The notes under the pieces were generated by a model. It saw only the letters and a program-made list of their open reading frames with translations, was not told the origin of the DNA and searched no databases. A program made the position numbers and the translations under genes. Positions 32,085 to 42,504 of a stretch of DNA of 64,000 bases are shown in pieces; the stretch's first letter is position 1; each line of letters starts with the position of its first letter. The stretch lies in the NCBI RefSeq assembly GCF_052857255.1, contig NC_135505.1, positions 24,700,269-24,764,268 of the forward strand, written 5' to 3'. This stretch comes from Amblyomma americanum. Lineage: Eukaryota > Arthropoda > Arachnida > Ixodida > Ixodidae.

Positions 32085-33521
32085 TACAGCGTGTTCAAAA
32101 TTTTATTTTACTGATTTTAAAAAAAGTGAACCGCCGTACGCTAATTCCGCTTTCGCACGTTGGTAATGCGGCCGGGCGGACACTAATTGGGGTGATAATT
32201 TTCCCCGTAAATTCAGTAATTAAGAAAAAATAATAATTAACTTTTTATTGGCTTAAGTTAGCGAGCAGATTTACAATGAGAACTTGGAGGCAGTTGCTTT
32301 TGAGGGCAATTCCATTTTGTACAATTTTAGCATCGCGCCTTTGTGTGTCCCGAGATGCGCACGTCTAAAATTTCGTCCCAGTTCATCTAATTACGTATGC
32401 GAGACAGCGGCTCTCGGCGTGAAGCACCTACCTCGTGTGACGCAGCTTTTGCGTAGGCACTCTACCTAGCAACAGTGTGCAGCGAGCGGCATCGCGTCTT
32501 AAAAATGGTTCTCTTTGGTGGGAAAAATTTGTGTGCATGGCGTGCAACTGTCTCTTTGGGAGAACACCTTTGATGTACTGCACGGGGTGGGGGAGAGGAG
32601 TTAAAGAGATAGGATTCCGGCTATGGAAGCAATTTGTTAAATAAATAGCTGTCACTTCTCGCCGACCGAACAGTGATTCATCGGTTTCGATCGCCGAGAA
32701 GGAGAAAGCTGGCCCGGAACGAAATGTCACCCGTGTCGCCGCTCACTGCGCACCAGGCGTTCATTGGGGGGACCTTAACCCATATCACAGCCCTCTTCTT
32801 TCTTTTAAAGATATCACTGAGCACTATCGTGCCGAACACCGGCGCTACCCGGTTCCTATGAAGGGACTGAGTAAAGGTGGTGAACGCACCCTCCTTAGGC
32901 TCTTTACAAACGCCCTGCTGTGCCCGGTGGTTCTCAAGCACTTTGACTCTTCTTTTGACGGCCGCTCATTTTGTGGGGAGATGGCCGACACCTTTCACAT
33001 GGTTTGGGCATGCAGGCAAGATCCTTCTCTCCCCGTCTTCACCCCTTCCCCCACCCGAGAGGACTGGGAGGCGGCTCTGCTCGGCTGCCCAACAGGCCCG
33101 GGTTCGGCGGACAGGCGCAGCGGTCAGGACCAACGGGGTCCCGGAATGCGGGGCTCCGCCTTGTATTGCAAGGGGCGAGACCCACTACGGGCCTCTCCCC
33201 GAGCGCCTGCCTGTATACATAGCGAAATAAATGCTTTTCAGTCCTCCAGCACACTCTTGAAAGGCGGAGTGTCATACGCAAGAGCTGCGTAACACGAGGG
33301 CTGTTGTCTCCCTGTCTAGACGAACAGGGACAAAATTTTAGACGTAAGCATCTCAGGACACAGGGGTGTTACTAAAACTGTACAAAATGGAATAGCCCTC
33401 AAAAGAAACTGCCTCCAGGTTCTCAATATAAACACGCACGCCAACTTCAGGGAATAAAATGTTCATTTCTAAATTTTACTTGCTTTTAAATCAGTAAAGT
33501 TCAATTTTTGAACACGCTGTA
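32085..33521. mobile_element. Foldback-like DNA element 2, 1437 bp, TA-flanked
   Basis: The left end TACAGCGTGTTCAAAA at 32085-32100 is the complement of the right end at 33506-33521, and TA flanks both sides (32083-32084 and 33522-33523). The inverted arms are about 290 bp on the left and 195 bp on the right (33327-33521), with landmarks GAGAACTTGGAGGCAGTTGC against GCAGTT/CTGCCTCCAGGTTCTC-type complements and GTCTAAAATTTCGTCCC against GGGACAAAATTTTAGAC. A TA duplication is typical of Tc1/mariner-group elements. No transposase is encoded, and a LINE fragment is nested in the middle. Confidence 0.85.
32800..33262 (+). mobile_element. LINE 3' end nested in foldback element 2
   Basis: The C-terminal end of an I/jockey-type ORF2 starts around DITEHYRAEHRRYP in one frame. 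It continues as MKGLSKGGERTLLRLFTNALLC, then FCGEMADTFHMVWACRQDPSLP (a degraded CxxC...H...C finger) and PTREDWEAALLGCP, followed by a frame change into QAAVRTNGVP. The 3' UTR ends with GAAATAAATGCTTTTCAG. Copy 1 of the foldback family at 14277 lacks this segment and its interior matches both flanks, which shows that the LINE landed in the foldback element. Confidence 0.78.
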
Positions 33522-33524
33522 TAG

Positions 33525-34112
33525 ACGAACGGGATTAATAGAATTGTCTGAAGTGGCTGTGCTCAGCTTTCTGTGTGCGTTATACAGCCGCTTGATGATA
33601 TCGCCCTACTTTTCTTGCCACCGCAAGGATTTTCTGTGCCGTAATCTGCGAATACATTCATTAACACAGGCCACCGCGGCTTCTCGCGTAACGAGACTAG
33701 TAATGCTTTGGCATTAAAGAGCTAATTGGCTTATTGGTCATCGTTCAGGCTTTGCTCTGTAGCGGCGTCTTGCTGCGGCCGCGCACCCCACTCGACGACG
33801 ACGGAAGCAGCAGGCACAACCCGCGAGCGCGAGGTTTCTGAGCAACAATCTGCCAGTCTTCACGCTGCTTCTTGGGCACATTACCCTATGTTTTTAATGT
33901 GAGAGCATTATATGCCTCGAGTCCGATTCCGGCGTTGGCCGACGACCATCCAAGAGAAACGGACAGAAACCTCCATGCGACCTGATGACGTCATAGGCAG
34001 TGTCTACATCATCAGAAAAGAAAGAATATTAAAATTTGGTGGCTTAGCATTGCTAAGCAACAAGTATTGCGCGAAAGCGCAGTTTTTTGCACATTTGACT
34101 GATTCATCGAAA
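33525..34112. other. Interval without recognised features
   Basis: No coding similarity or repeat partner was found. Confidence 0.35.
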
Positions 34113-34114
34113 TA

Positions 34115-34500
34115 ACTTTATTATTCAAGAGAGAACGATGGGGTCATTATTCCGCTTAGACGACGGCTCGGAGCTCTTGGGCCCGGAAACCGTCTTCAGC
34201 TAGTTGGATGACACCAAATTTAGTATTTTAGAACTCTGCTCATTCATCGTTTTGTGTTTGCTTTATGTTTGGGATTGTCCAGACCATGTGAACCATGTCG
34301 GCAGTTTCTGCACCTTTTACGCGGGTCTTCGTATTGTCCTGGGTACCACCCACTCATGAGCGGGGGGTTTGGGTATCTTGTTTGTACGAGTCTACAGATA
34401 CTCTCTTCCCCTTTGTTTAGTCATCCATCAGCCGCCGGGTGTACTACCCGACTTAGTGTGATATCTTTGTATCACAGTAGTCGGTCCCGGCAGCTATCAC
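34115..34500 (-). mobile_element. LINE 3' end (I/jockey type)
   Basis: Reading down the minus strand from about 34440: a block around LVQTRYPNPPLMSGWYPGQYE, then after a frame change CGAETADMVHMVWTIPN (CxxC-like finger with HMVW), a stop-rich tail and a 3' UTR with AATAATAAAGTTATTTCG near 34130. The same finger block occurs at 33000 with HMVWAC. It is a heavily 5'-truncated insertion. Confidence 0.65.
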
Positions 34501-34576
34501 ATGAGAGGCCCGGGCCCACCCGGAACGTTAGACCGCCGGTGAGCTTGTGACCATTTTCATTTCCAACCCGGTAGGG

Positions 34577-36110
34577 TGGGGGGGGGGGGGGGGGGGGCGT
34601 GTGCAGCGTGCAGACGTTGGGGAGTGGCGACACCACGGGTTCCCGGGCATCCGCAGGGACATCCCCGCATGGTGAAGATGGTGAACAGTGCATCACCACG
34701 GACCCAAGCACTAGCGGTTCGCCGTGCGTGGCATCGCCGTGTCCGGGGAAAAGGGGCTCCTGGTGGTTGAGCCGATGCCGAGCGTTTGGACCTTTAAGGC
34801 CTCTCGGCAGAGGCAACACACCACTTTGGCCCCAGCTTCCTGTAGATGACACCTCTGGCCTCACCCGACAGGGGGAAATCGGCAGTCGCCTTTACCCATC
34901 CTCCCTTCCGTCTTTGCTTTCCTATCTTCTTTCTCACAACTGTTCTGTCTACTATTCCCTTCTCGGTTTTTTCACTTTTCATAGGCGGCGAGGGTTAACC
35001 TTGTGTGGCCAACTACCCTTACTTGTGTCATATTTGGTTACAGCTAGGGTTCACAGCTGGCGTGGGCAGGGCTTGCTAGCAAGTTCCTGCCACGTCCCCT
35101 AGTTGGGATCCACGGTGGGTGGCTGGCACCATGACCGAAAAGCTAAATTTTTTTATGGCTCCCTTACTTTCCAAACCTGATCGCTCTCTGAAAAGAGGGC
35201 GGAACGAAGCAGATGATTTTTTTTTACAAAAAGAACCGGTATTCTCAAAATTTCACGTTATACACAGTGAGTGAGAACAAAAGCAAGCCCGAATAATATC
35301 ACCATTTCTTGTGTCCAAATGCATAACAGATACCTTTGGCCTTGGCTACAAGACATGAAAAATGGCCAGCGGCGACCTATTCCTTGAACTGCGCGACAGC
35401 ATCGAATGCTCGAAACTCTCAAGAATTGCTTCCTTAGCGGGCCTCACTGTTTCCGTGATTACCCACCGGTCCCTTAACACAGTCCGAGGCGTCATCTCTG
35501 AAAGTGACTTCATACATTTAACAGAAGCCTAAATGCTTCAAGGGCTCACCGACCAGAGTGCAATTGACGTTCACCGAATCAAAACCCGCAAGGACAACAA
35601 ACAAATAGATACCAAACACATGGTCCTCACATTTACCCCAAGCACCTTGCCAGAAACGATCGGAGTTGGATACATCAAAGTTTACGTGAGACACTACAAA
35701 CCCAATCGCCGCCGATGTTTCAATTGTGAGAAGTTTGGTCATGCCTCACAGAGTTGCCATGGCCGCAAAATATGCGCGAAATGCGCTTCAAAGTGCCTCC
35801 ATTCTTAGGAATGTGACGCAGCACTACGCCGCGCAAATTGGGAAGGAGACCACGCTGCATACTCCAGGGCGTGTTGATCCTGGAAAAATGAAAAGGAAAT
35901 AATCACCATAAATACAAAAGAAAACATTTTTTTCAAAGAAGCGCGGAGGCGATTTGCCCTCACCAACACATTCTCCTTCACACAAACACTGCTTCGTACA
36001 CAAACAACACTGCCTAGCAGGCTTTTTCGATATAGAAGGCATATGACATGACCTGGGCCCGTATTACGAGTTTTTGTCATAAAAAAAGAGTCAAAATCAT
36101 CCGCAGCGGC
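34577..36110 (+). mobile_element. LINE 5' UTR and ORF1 (I/jockey type), 3'-truncated
   Basis: A G-run (34577-34597) is followed by a GC-rich leader of about 530 bp with no coding sense. It ends in CCACGGTGGGTGGCTGGCACC directly before an ATG at 35131. ORF1 pieces follow to about 36110. This is the 5' end of a LINE whose ORF2 is missing. An ORF2 relic of compatible type lies 1.6 kb further on at 37700, but I cannot show that they were one element. Confidence 0.75.
35131..36110 (+). pseudogene. LINE ORF1, gag-like zinc-knuckle protein
   Basis: Starts MTEKLNFFMAPLLSKPDRSL and soon meets a stop. It continues as KMASGDLFLELRD, LNTVRGVISESDFIHLTEA (stop at 35530-35532), then an open block at 35533-35808 with VHRIKTRKDNKQI, TKHMVLTFTPSTLPE and the knuckle CFNCEKFGHASQSC (CX2CX4HX4C), followed by a second, broken finger CAKCAS. 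Next come EGDHAAYSRAC and KEKEIITI-like and KEARRRFAL blocks up to about 35970. ORF1 proteins of this type bind LINE RNA. Several stops make it non-functional. Confidence 0.82.
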
Positions 36111-37690
36111 TGCGCCTGATTAGTCTAACCGCCGAAAGCGGATGTGGTGGTTCGGATGCAGCGAAAACGGTCAAGGTAATCGGACAAGGAAATTGGACGG
36201 TGACGTCAGAAACATAGTGTACGCTCCTCTAGCGGCAGATGCCCAAGGAGAGCCAACATGGCGGCACGCTCTAAAGCGTAGCCTCTCGCTTCGAAGTCAA
36301 CTCGTCTGTGTTGTGGCGTTCTTCAGCATCGTGAACTGGCTATAAACAGGGCACTGGTCTTTCGCTCCGCCTTATCTTGCCTATATCAAATTAAATTGAT
36401 CATAAATTTGGCCTGTTTTTAATTTCGCTGGACGATTCATAAGCTTCTAGGCCTAACGAGCACCGGCTTGTTGTAGAACTTGTTCTCTTCATTCAAACCG
36501 ATGGCGCCACTATGACCGGAGTTTTATAAGCGGAGCGTACGTTAAATGATGTAATATAAAGCCGAATGACCCGAAAAACATTTACATTTATGCGTGCAAA
36601 CATGCATTTCCTATTCTACAACTCCCTATTAGCTGTTGAAACGTACTGCATCACGAGTGTTTGTAACGTCCGGCAGCGTGAAGCCGCTCATGTACACGGA
36701 TGGTCAGACGCCAGCGTTCGCGTTGCTAGAGTGACGCGTTTTACATAGTAGAGGTGGTTTTTCGGCGTCCCTTACGGTTCTCCATAGCCGCGGCGGTGTG
36801 TATCTGTATTTATCTCGCGAGTTAGCTTGCAAGTTAGTTTTCAAGCGTGACTTTGGGCATGCCTGCACTTCGTGCCCTGGCGAACTTATGAAAACTTCGT
36901 CTGCGAAGTCTCCCAACGCATCTATAAAGAAAAACATAGGAAGAAGGCTCATCCCTTTTATTTATTGGCGGCAGAAAAATTGAAAACGTATCAGCGGCAT
37001 CTCGCGATTACTGCAGTGCCTGCATGAAAGGAATGAAAAACTTAAATCACCTTCTGCACATCCGTCCGATAATAGCACCAACTTGCGTCCAGTGATGTTG
37101 CAGACGGCAATTTGTCACGGCGGCTTGGTTCTGCAAGGCGCGGAGCGCGCATAGTGCAGCGAGAGAGTGCATGCTACAAATTTTCCTCTCCGTTCCCTTT
37201 TACCCTCAAGATGAATGTAAAACGCCGTGTTATGAGAACAAGCTAGCTGAGCGACGGCCTAGTGCTTTGAGCATCCGTCTCGCATGCGGTGGTTGCGGGT
37301 TCTATCCGCACCTTTTATTTGCCATAGGCGATCGACGGCTGCAGCGGCCGCCTTCTGTCACTGAAAAGCCAATGAGTACTGCGTACAATATTTCCTTCTT
37401 TAAGTACACTTGCGGACTTTACGGCACGGAAAAGGGTATATGAACTATTGTTTTATTTTCGAAGTCGATTGGGCAAATAAAGCGGCTTTCATATTACCCC
37501 TTTACAGTGGAACCCGATAGGAAACTAAACTTGCGGCTGAATGTTTCTTCTCTGTCATTGGTTTCGTTCCATTTGCCGGCAAACAGCAAAAGCGCCGCTG
37601 GACGTTTCCCTGCGGCAGCCGAAACACAGTGACACCCTGCCGCCGCTCACAGACGCAACCGAACCGACATCCCTTTCCGGCGGTTCGAGC
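36111..37690. other. Interval with one tRNA-like head, otherwise nothing recognised
   Basis: 37247-37312 contains a box A-like GACGGCCTAGTGCTTTGAGC and box B GCGGGTTCTATCCGC at tRNA-like spacing on the plus strand, probably a SINE head. Open frames at 36142-36345 and 37171-37443 resemble no known protein. Confidence 0.4.
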
Positions 37691-37699
37691 AAACAGGTG

Positions 37700-39425
37700 T
37701 GTCGCTGCGGCAGACTATGACACTTTTTATTATGACACAAACTCGGAATACGGCCCCAGGAGACTCGGCATTCTTCGTGACCTGGCAGAGCTTGGCATCC
37801 GCGGGAGGAAGCTGAAATATTTGAGCGACGTTATGCCCAACTGTTCATTCCAAGTTCGTCGCGGTGGTAAGTTTTGAAGAATTTCACTCAGGAAAATGTT
37901 GTTCATCAGGGATGAATTTTAAGTACTACATTGTTCATATTAAAAATGAATTCTTTAGCCAGCATAATTCCACAGTCCATTATGTACGCGGTCTACGTCG
38001 ATAACCTTCTAATTGCATGCACATCTTCTAGCTTGTCAACTTGTGAGGGACAAATCCAACTCATAATAAACAAATTCGCACCTTGGGCAGTCAGAATTAG
38101 ATTTGTGTTATCTCCGCAAAAACTTGTTGCGGTTTTTTGCTCGCTGCAGAGAGGACTGCAGATTGATCCCACCCCCAACTTGAATGGCACCGTACATCCA
38201 GTAAAGCAAGAAAACAAATTTTTAGGCCTAACTTTTGACAAAAAGCTCACGTTCCTATACCGTACATAAACACCTTAAAAAAAGAAGCAACCCAGTCCAT
38301 GAATATTCTCAAAGTACTGTCACGACAGCGTTAGGGGTTCGATGGGGTGCGCCTATGGCACATCTATCGCTCACTAATACGCTCTTCCTTAGAATATGGA
38401 TGCATGGTGTATTAGTCTGCGAGACCATTATACCTTAAAAGGCTGGATCCAGTACAAAACCTCGGTTTACGCCTTTCAACTGGTGTTTTCAGAACACCAC
38501 CCGTAAATAGGTTTCACTCTATGTAGGGAGCTGATAGTACAAGGGAAATGGGCGAAAGTAGTCAGGCTGCCTCAGTGCGCTTCAATTTTTACAGCAGAAT
38601 GCTACGCAATTTCTGTAGCTGTAGAATAAATAATGAAGAAAAACACAGAGAACAGTGTTATCTACACTGACTCCCTCAGCGTAATTACAGCAATAAACCC
38701 AATAAATGCAGTCGAACCCTTAATAGGAGACATAATACATAATGTAATACTAGCTGATACACAAGGACATACAATATTGTTCCTCTGGGTTCCTAGTCAC
38801 GTGGGCATCAGCGGGAACGAGAGCGCCGATGCAAGCGCCGCAATTGCCCGAAATGCTAAAGTGAAACCAGTAAACATGCCGCATAAGGACTGCATCGAGT
38901 TAGTCCAGAATAAACTGAGAGAAATGGCAGGCTTCATGGGAAAGCGAGGTTAACAACAAGCTGCACTTTGCCTTTTTTCCTCCTCCTGCTCCTCATCCTG
39001 CACTTTGTAAAGTCCGTCCCGGGTGAATGGAGAACTTTCTGACGGGCTAGTTGGTACATCTCTTTTAAACAGCGTGCGCTAACAGGACGTACACAGGAAA
39101 CTTGCGCTTCTTTCCTCTGTCTCCAAGTTTCCTGTGTACGTCCTGTTCGCGCACGTTGTTTAATAGGGGTGAATGGAAGACCTGTAGGCACCAGGAACGA
39201 TTCATTGAAGTAACTTTATGTCGTTTCCGCACTGGACATACACACATTACACACAATTCCTCACTAACAAACCAGACAAACCTCTTTGTGAAAGATGTGG
39301 AGACGAACTGACGCTAAACCATAATTTATTCTTTTGTGCAGAACTCGGAAAACTAAGAAATAAACACTTTATTAAGTTTTATAATTCCTTTACACCAAGC
39401 GCTGCTCTTAGGTGAAAATTCTATT
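37700..39425 (+). pseudogene. LINE ORF2 relic: RT palm, RNase H and C-terminal finger
   Basis: The order is a palm-entry block LAELGIRGRKLKYLSD and FQVRRGG (37790-37870), the active-site block MYAVYVDNLLIAC at about 37981-38020 (YVDN instead of YxDD, so the second Asp is lost), and NKFLGLTFDKKLTF. The RNase H ORF at 38633-38953 has YTDSLSVITAI and LWVPSHVGISGNESADASA (catalytic residues kept). The tail is EVTLCRF, GHTHIT and CERCGDELTLNHNLFFC. The endonuclease is absent. A hairpin insertion interrupts near 39034-39166. RNase H plus the GHT...CxxC tail places it in the I superfamily, and it is distinct from family A. Confidence 0.85.
39034..39166. mobile_element. Hairpin insertion inside the LINE relic
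   Basis: Arms at about 39069-39106 and 39123-39160 pair through GTGCGC, ACAGGACGTACACAGGAAAC and CTTG, with a loop of about 16 bases (CTTCTTTCCTCTGTCT). The preceding GGGCTAGTTGGTA and AAACAGCG are typical of Penelope-like termini as I remember them. GGGTGAATGGA occurs on both sides (39021-39031 and 39167-39177), and the LINE peptide continues from one copy to the other, so this is an insertion with target duplication. Confidence 0.72.
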
Positions 39426-39454
39426 GTTAAAATGTCTTGTGTTTTTAGCTTGTG

Positions 39455-39650
39455 TTTTTAGCTTGAGAATTGAGATGAAGCCTAAAATATCTGTGGGACT
39501 CGCAACGACGACCTTTCCGCCTCCAAACTGTGTATTTCGAGAACCTTCAGACGGTCATTACGGCCGGTCCGTTCGTTGCAGGGTGTTCCGGATGGTGTCA
39601 AACGATCCGCAGTGGTGTGATGCACAGATTTGTAGAATTTATTAACTTAT
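39455..39650 (+). repeat. Unclassified repeat X, copy 2
   Basis: Partner of 30365-30580, open in the same frame (KISVGLATTTFPP, then PSDGHYG, FRMVSND). It directly follows the LINE ORF2 relic and might be part of that element's 3' region, but copy 1 has no LINE coding sequence before it. Confidence 0.6.
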
Positions 39651-39654
39651 ATAA

Positions 39655-40055
39655 TGAGGAAATATACCGGATATAGAGAAGGTGGGTGTATATCAAGATA
39701 GAAGTGCAAAATCCAAGAGGCAGATGACGCTGCTTGTGTCGTAGAAGGGACGTTTCTGGTAAGCAACATCCGCAGACATTTGGATTTGGTCTTCTCCACG
39801 TTCACTGAGCACACCGATGGAAACACTTGAAGCTCCCGTAGATAACGCTCTTAAGTGGAACACTGTGGCAGTGTTGGCGGAGAATTTTTCATTTATTGCA
39901 CTTGACACAGACCCACAAGCATCTCAATCCCGCGACCATCGCAAAATTTTGCTCGGGGTTTACCCATCAGTATGATGCTTTCGCACTAAAAAAAATCCGT
40001 TTCAAGTGGGTTTCGAACCCAGGCCGCGAGGAATCAGCGCGATGTAACCACAGAT
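39655..40055. other. Interval without recognised features
   Basis: Near the right end, GTGGGTTTCGAACCCAGGCCG at 40006-40026 is box B-like on the minus strand, possibly a SINE remnant. Nothing else was seen. Confidence 0.35.
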
Positions 40056-40061
40056 CTAGAT

Positions 40062-40112
40062 CAGAAGTGACGTCACCAGACCGGAAGTGACGTCAACCGA
40101 ACCGGAAGTGGC
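40062..40112 (+). promoter_or_regulatory. Tandem ETS/CRE-like promoter motifs
   Basis: Three closely spaced units: CAGAAGTGACGTCA at 40062-40075, CCGGAAGTGACGTCA at 40081-40095 and CCGGAAGTGGC at 40102-40112. CCGGAAGT is the ETS-family core and TGACGTCA the CREB/ATF palindrome, a composite common in animal core promoters. A GC-rich stretch with ATG at 40191 follows. Binding is inference. Confidence 0.45.
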
Positions 40113-40190
40113 CTGAAATCTCACTGAAAGCGGCGCTTTGTATTGCCGCCCTGCTCACATTCTGCCTGCGCCACCATACGGCCGAGCGGC

Positions 40191-40477
40191 ATGACTCGGC
40201 TCGTTACGGAGCGAGGAGGACGACTCTTCTGCTCGGGCGCACTGTGCTGGTCTGCTTGGCTTTTCGAACAAAAGCCTCTTTTTGAGTCGCGCTACTGTTT
40301 GTATTTTGACGTTGTGTTTTTGAGTCGTGCTACAGTTGCATGCGCTGTGGTCTTTCCTAAACTCCTTCAAGCTCAGGCCTTTTTCGTAAAGGCCCTTCAT
40401 AAATTAGTCTGCACTGGCTATTACACAAATGTAGTTAAGCCCATGATGGCACGCAGATGCTTTCGTATTCACAGCAG
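40191..40477 (+). CDS. Possible first exon of an unidentified gene
   Basis: An ATG at 40191 opens a 96-codon frame that runs directly into CACAGCAGGTAAGTATTTTT, where CAG|GTAAGT is a near-perfect 5' splice site with GT at 40478-40479. The ETS/CRE-like cluster lies about 80-130 bp upstream of the ATG. The peptide is hydrophobic in the middle and unlike any family I recognise, so the exon may equally be untranslated leader. No following exon could be identified. A donor of this quality does occur by chance, and no expression evidence is available; treat as a candidate only. Confidence 0.25.
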
Positions 40478-40564
40478 GTAAGTATTTTTGACTCTTAAGT
40501 GCCCTCTAGCAATTTTTTTGCGATTGCTTACTCTATATTTACTCTGCCCTTTGCACTCCGCCTC

Positions 40565-40830
40565 CATCTAAACGCGGCCGCCGCGGCTGGGTTCGAAACC
40601 GGGCACCCCGCTTAGTAGCCAAGTGCCTCAACCAGTGAGACACCAGGAAATGAAGAACGAAAGTTGCTTACGTGGGAAGGAAAGACAATATCTGAATCTT
40701 CGGCAGAGACCTGTTCCGCGGCGTGATGGAAGGGTAGAAGGAGGAAGTGACAGACGAAAAAGAGAATGAGGCGTCGTAGTGGAGGGTTATGGAATCATTT
40801 AGACCGTCTGCTGCCGCGAACGCGGAAAGC
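40565..40830 (-). repeat. Diverged tRNA-derived SINE pieces
   Basis: On the minus strand 40640-40565 gives GTGTCTCACTGGTTGAGGCA (box A side), then GGTTTCGAACCCAGCCGCGG (box B) and GATGGAGGCGG, which is the head of the Ruka-type SINE. 40675-40800 resembles the tail half of the (ATT)n SINE on the same strand (GTAGTGGAGGG, GAAGGAGGAAGTGA, a CTGTTCCGCGGCGTG block). They may be two insertions or one rearranged element. Confidence 0.55.
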
Positions 40831-40834
40831 AGCT

Positions 40835-41445
40835 CGGAGGCGAGAGCGCGCGAACATGCGGCGTGTCGAAGGACCACGCCCTAAGGGGGCCGCTCCTAAA
40901 TGTGCTGCCCGAAGATATCCTGAAGTGTGTCCCGAGAACTATCAGACAAAAATCTCGTCCTCAACGATCACATGCTTTGCACTGTGAAAATTCAGAGCAG
41001 CTGTAGTGATATTTTCATTTCACAATATACGCGTATGGAAGCAAAGAAGTTGGAGAGACTTGTATACTATATTGTCACGCGGTGATGACGCAGACTGGCA
41101 AGCCGAGAGAAGTGAAATTCTTCCAAATGAAACTAGTGGACTGACTTGGGCACACAAAATCTGAAGACGGTTGCGATAGCACCAAGCGTGGTCATTTAAA
41201 GCTGACTTATAGATGTCGAGATGAGGCGGGGTAATCGCTTACGACAATCTCGAACAACGTAGAACCAGTCTCGCGCGGCTTCAAACATTCCAGATAATTT
41301 TGGCAGTATCTCTCTTCCAAGCCAAACTAAAGATGTCTCCTAATTTATCTAAATGTACTGCTATAAGGTGTATGCTCTAAAAATCAGCCAGTGCTTGCTA
41401 ATCGTCTCATGGATGAAACCTCCCAATCAGTCGCAACAGAATAGA
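40835..41445. other. Interval without recognised features
   Basis: No coding similarity or repeat partner was found. Confidence 0.35.
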
Positions 41446-41449
41446 AATA

Positions 41450-42130
41450 TTTTGGGATTGTTTTCTTTGCAAACGTTTTCCGCGATAAGTTTGCACATTA
41501 CATAACGTTGAAGGCTAGCAGAGCATTAAACTTCCTCAGGCAAACTTTTAAGCCTGCATCAGTTAATGTAAAGCATGGAATATATCTGTCGAATGTACGT
41601 CCGATCCTCGAGTACGCGTGCAGTCATTGGGATCTGTCTTCTCAAACATAGCACAGCTTGAATACGTACAGGGATGGACTGCTCGCTTTGTGTCAGCGGA
41701 CTGTAACTTTTAAAAAAAGCTAGATTATACTTCTAAGCGCCCGGGGTGGCCTCTGCTTGAAATAAGAAGAGAGTGCTTGAACACACCGCTATTTCATAAT
41801 AGTTTCAACTCCAAAGCAGGCATCGACAAAGATAAATGTCTTAAAAACCAACATATCTTAAAAACCAAACGAGTTGACTGAGCCCCTTGTCTCTTTATCA
41901 AGTGCGCAGCGACATCGGTGTGCACTTTTCAGGTTTCGAGCCTACACAGCACCTTCCTCCTGATGTCCGCGTACAGATCACACCAGAAAAGTGCGCGAAA
42001 TCACCTGCAGGAATAACATATTCGACTTCAGCGTCTTTCCCAATGCAGTATACGAGTGGAATGATTTACCGGTACTGGTTGTCTCGGTGACTCCATCCTT
42101 TTTATTTCAGATCTGAAAAATGTGCTATTT
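41450..42130 (+). pseudogene. CR1-like LINE ORF2 C-terminal relic
   Basis: In broken frames: KASRALNFLRQTFKPASVNV, KHGIYLSNVRPILEYACSHWD (usually LVRPILEYAS.VWDP), later PGWPLLEIRRECLNTPLFHN and near the end ALPMQYTSG/NAVYEWNDLP-like sequence at 42040-42065. These follow the CR1 order behind the RT active site. Many stops are present and no endonuclease or active site is included. Confidence 0.75.
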
Positions 42131-42264
42131 GAATATGCTTATCGTTTGCTTCTTCCAGATCCATGTTATTCTAGTTTCCGTGCTATACAGGGCGACTTAA
42201 AGATCGAAACATCATGGATGTTTGCATACACTTGCATACGCCTGTTCTTTTTCTCTCTCGTTTT

Positions 42265-42500
42265 CTCTCTCGCCCTGCTTGGGCAGGGCATGGATTGCGG
42301 TGTCAAGATGACCGATGGTCGTTAATGGTAGCAGACTGGATTCCCAGTGACGGGAAGCGTAGCAGAGGGTCCTCAGAAAGTAAAGTGGTCGAATGAGATT
42401 AAAAATTTTGGGGGGTAAGGTAGCCGCAGCTGGCGCAGGAGAGGGATAAATAAACATATATGGCAGTGGCCTTTGTCCTGCAGTGGGCTCAGTCAGGCTC
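42265..42500 (+). pseudogene. RTE-type LINE C-terminus
   Basis: Reads PAWAGHGLRCQDDRWSLMVA and DWIPSDGKRSRGSSESKVVE, then a frame-broken IKNFGG, PQLAQER and FVLQWAQSG. It matches the C-terminus at 12017-11790 block by block (AWAGH, DDRWS, GKRSRG, IKKFAG, LQWSQSG). Only this tail is present. It ends with the TCATTATGGTGATGATG stretch usual for these insertions. Confidence 0.75.
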
Positions 42501-42504
42501 ATTA

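Noticed and set aside
34577..34597. Poly(G) run as a G-quadruplex regulatory element
   Set aside because: A pure homopolymer at a retroelement 5' end is better explained by slippage or end addition. Its length may also be a sequencing artefact.
34599..35102. 167-codon frame ahead of LINE ORF1
   Set aside because: Position and composition fit a GC-rich LINE 5' UTR. The recognised ORF1 starts at the ATG at 35131 in other sequence.
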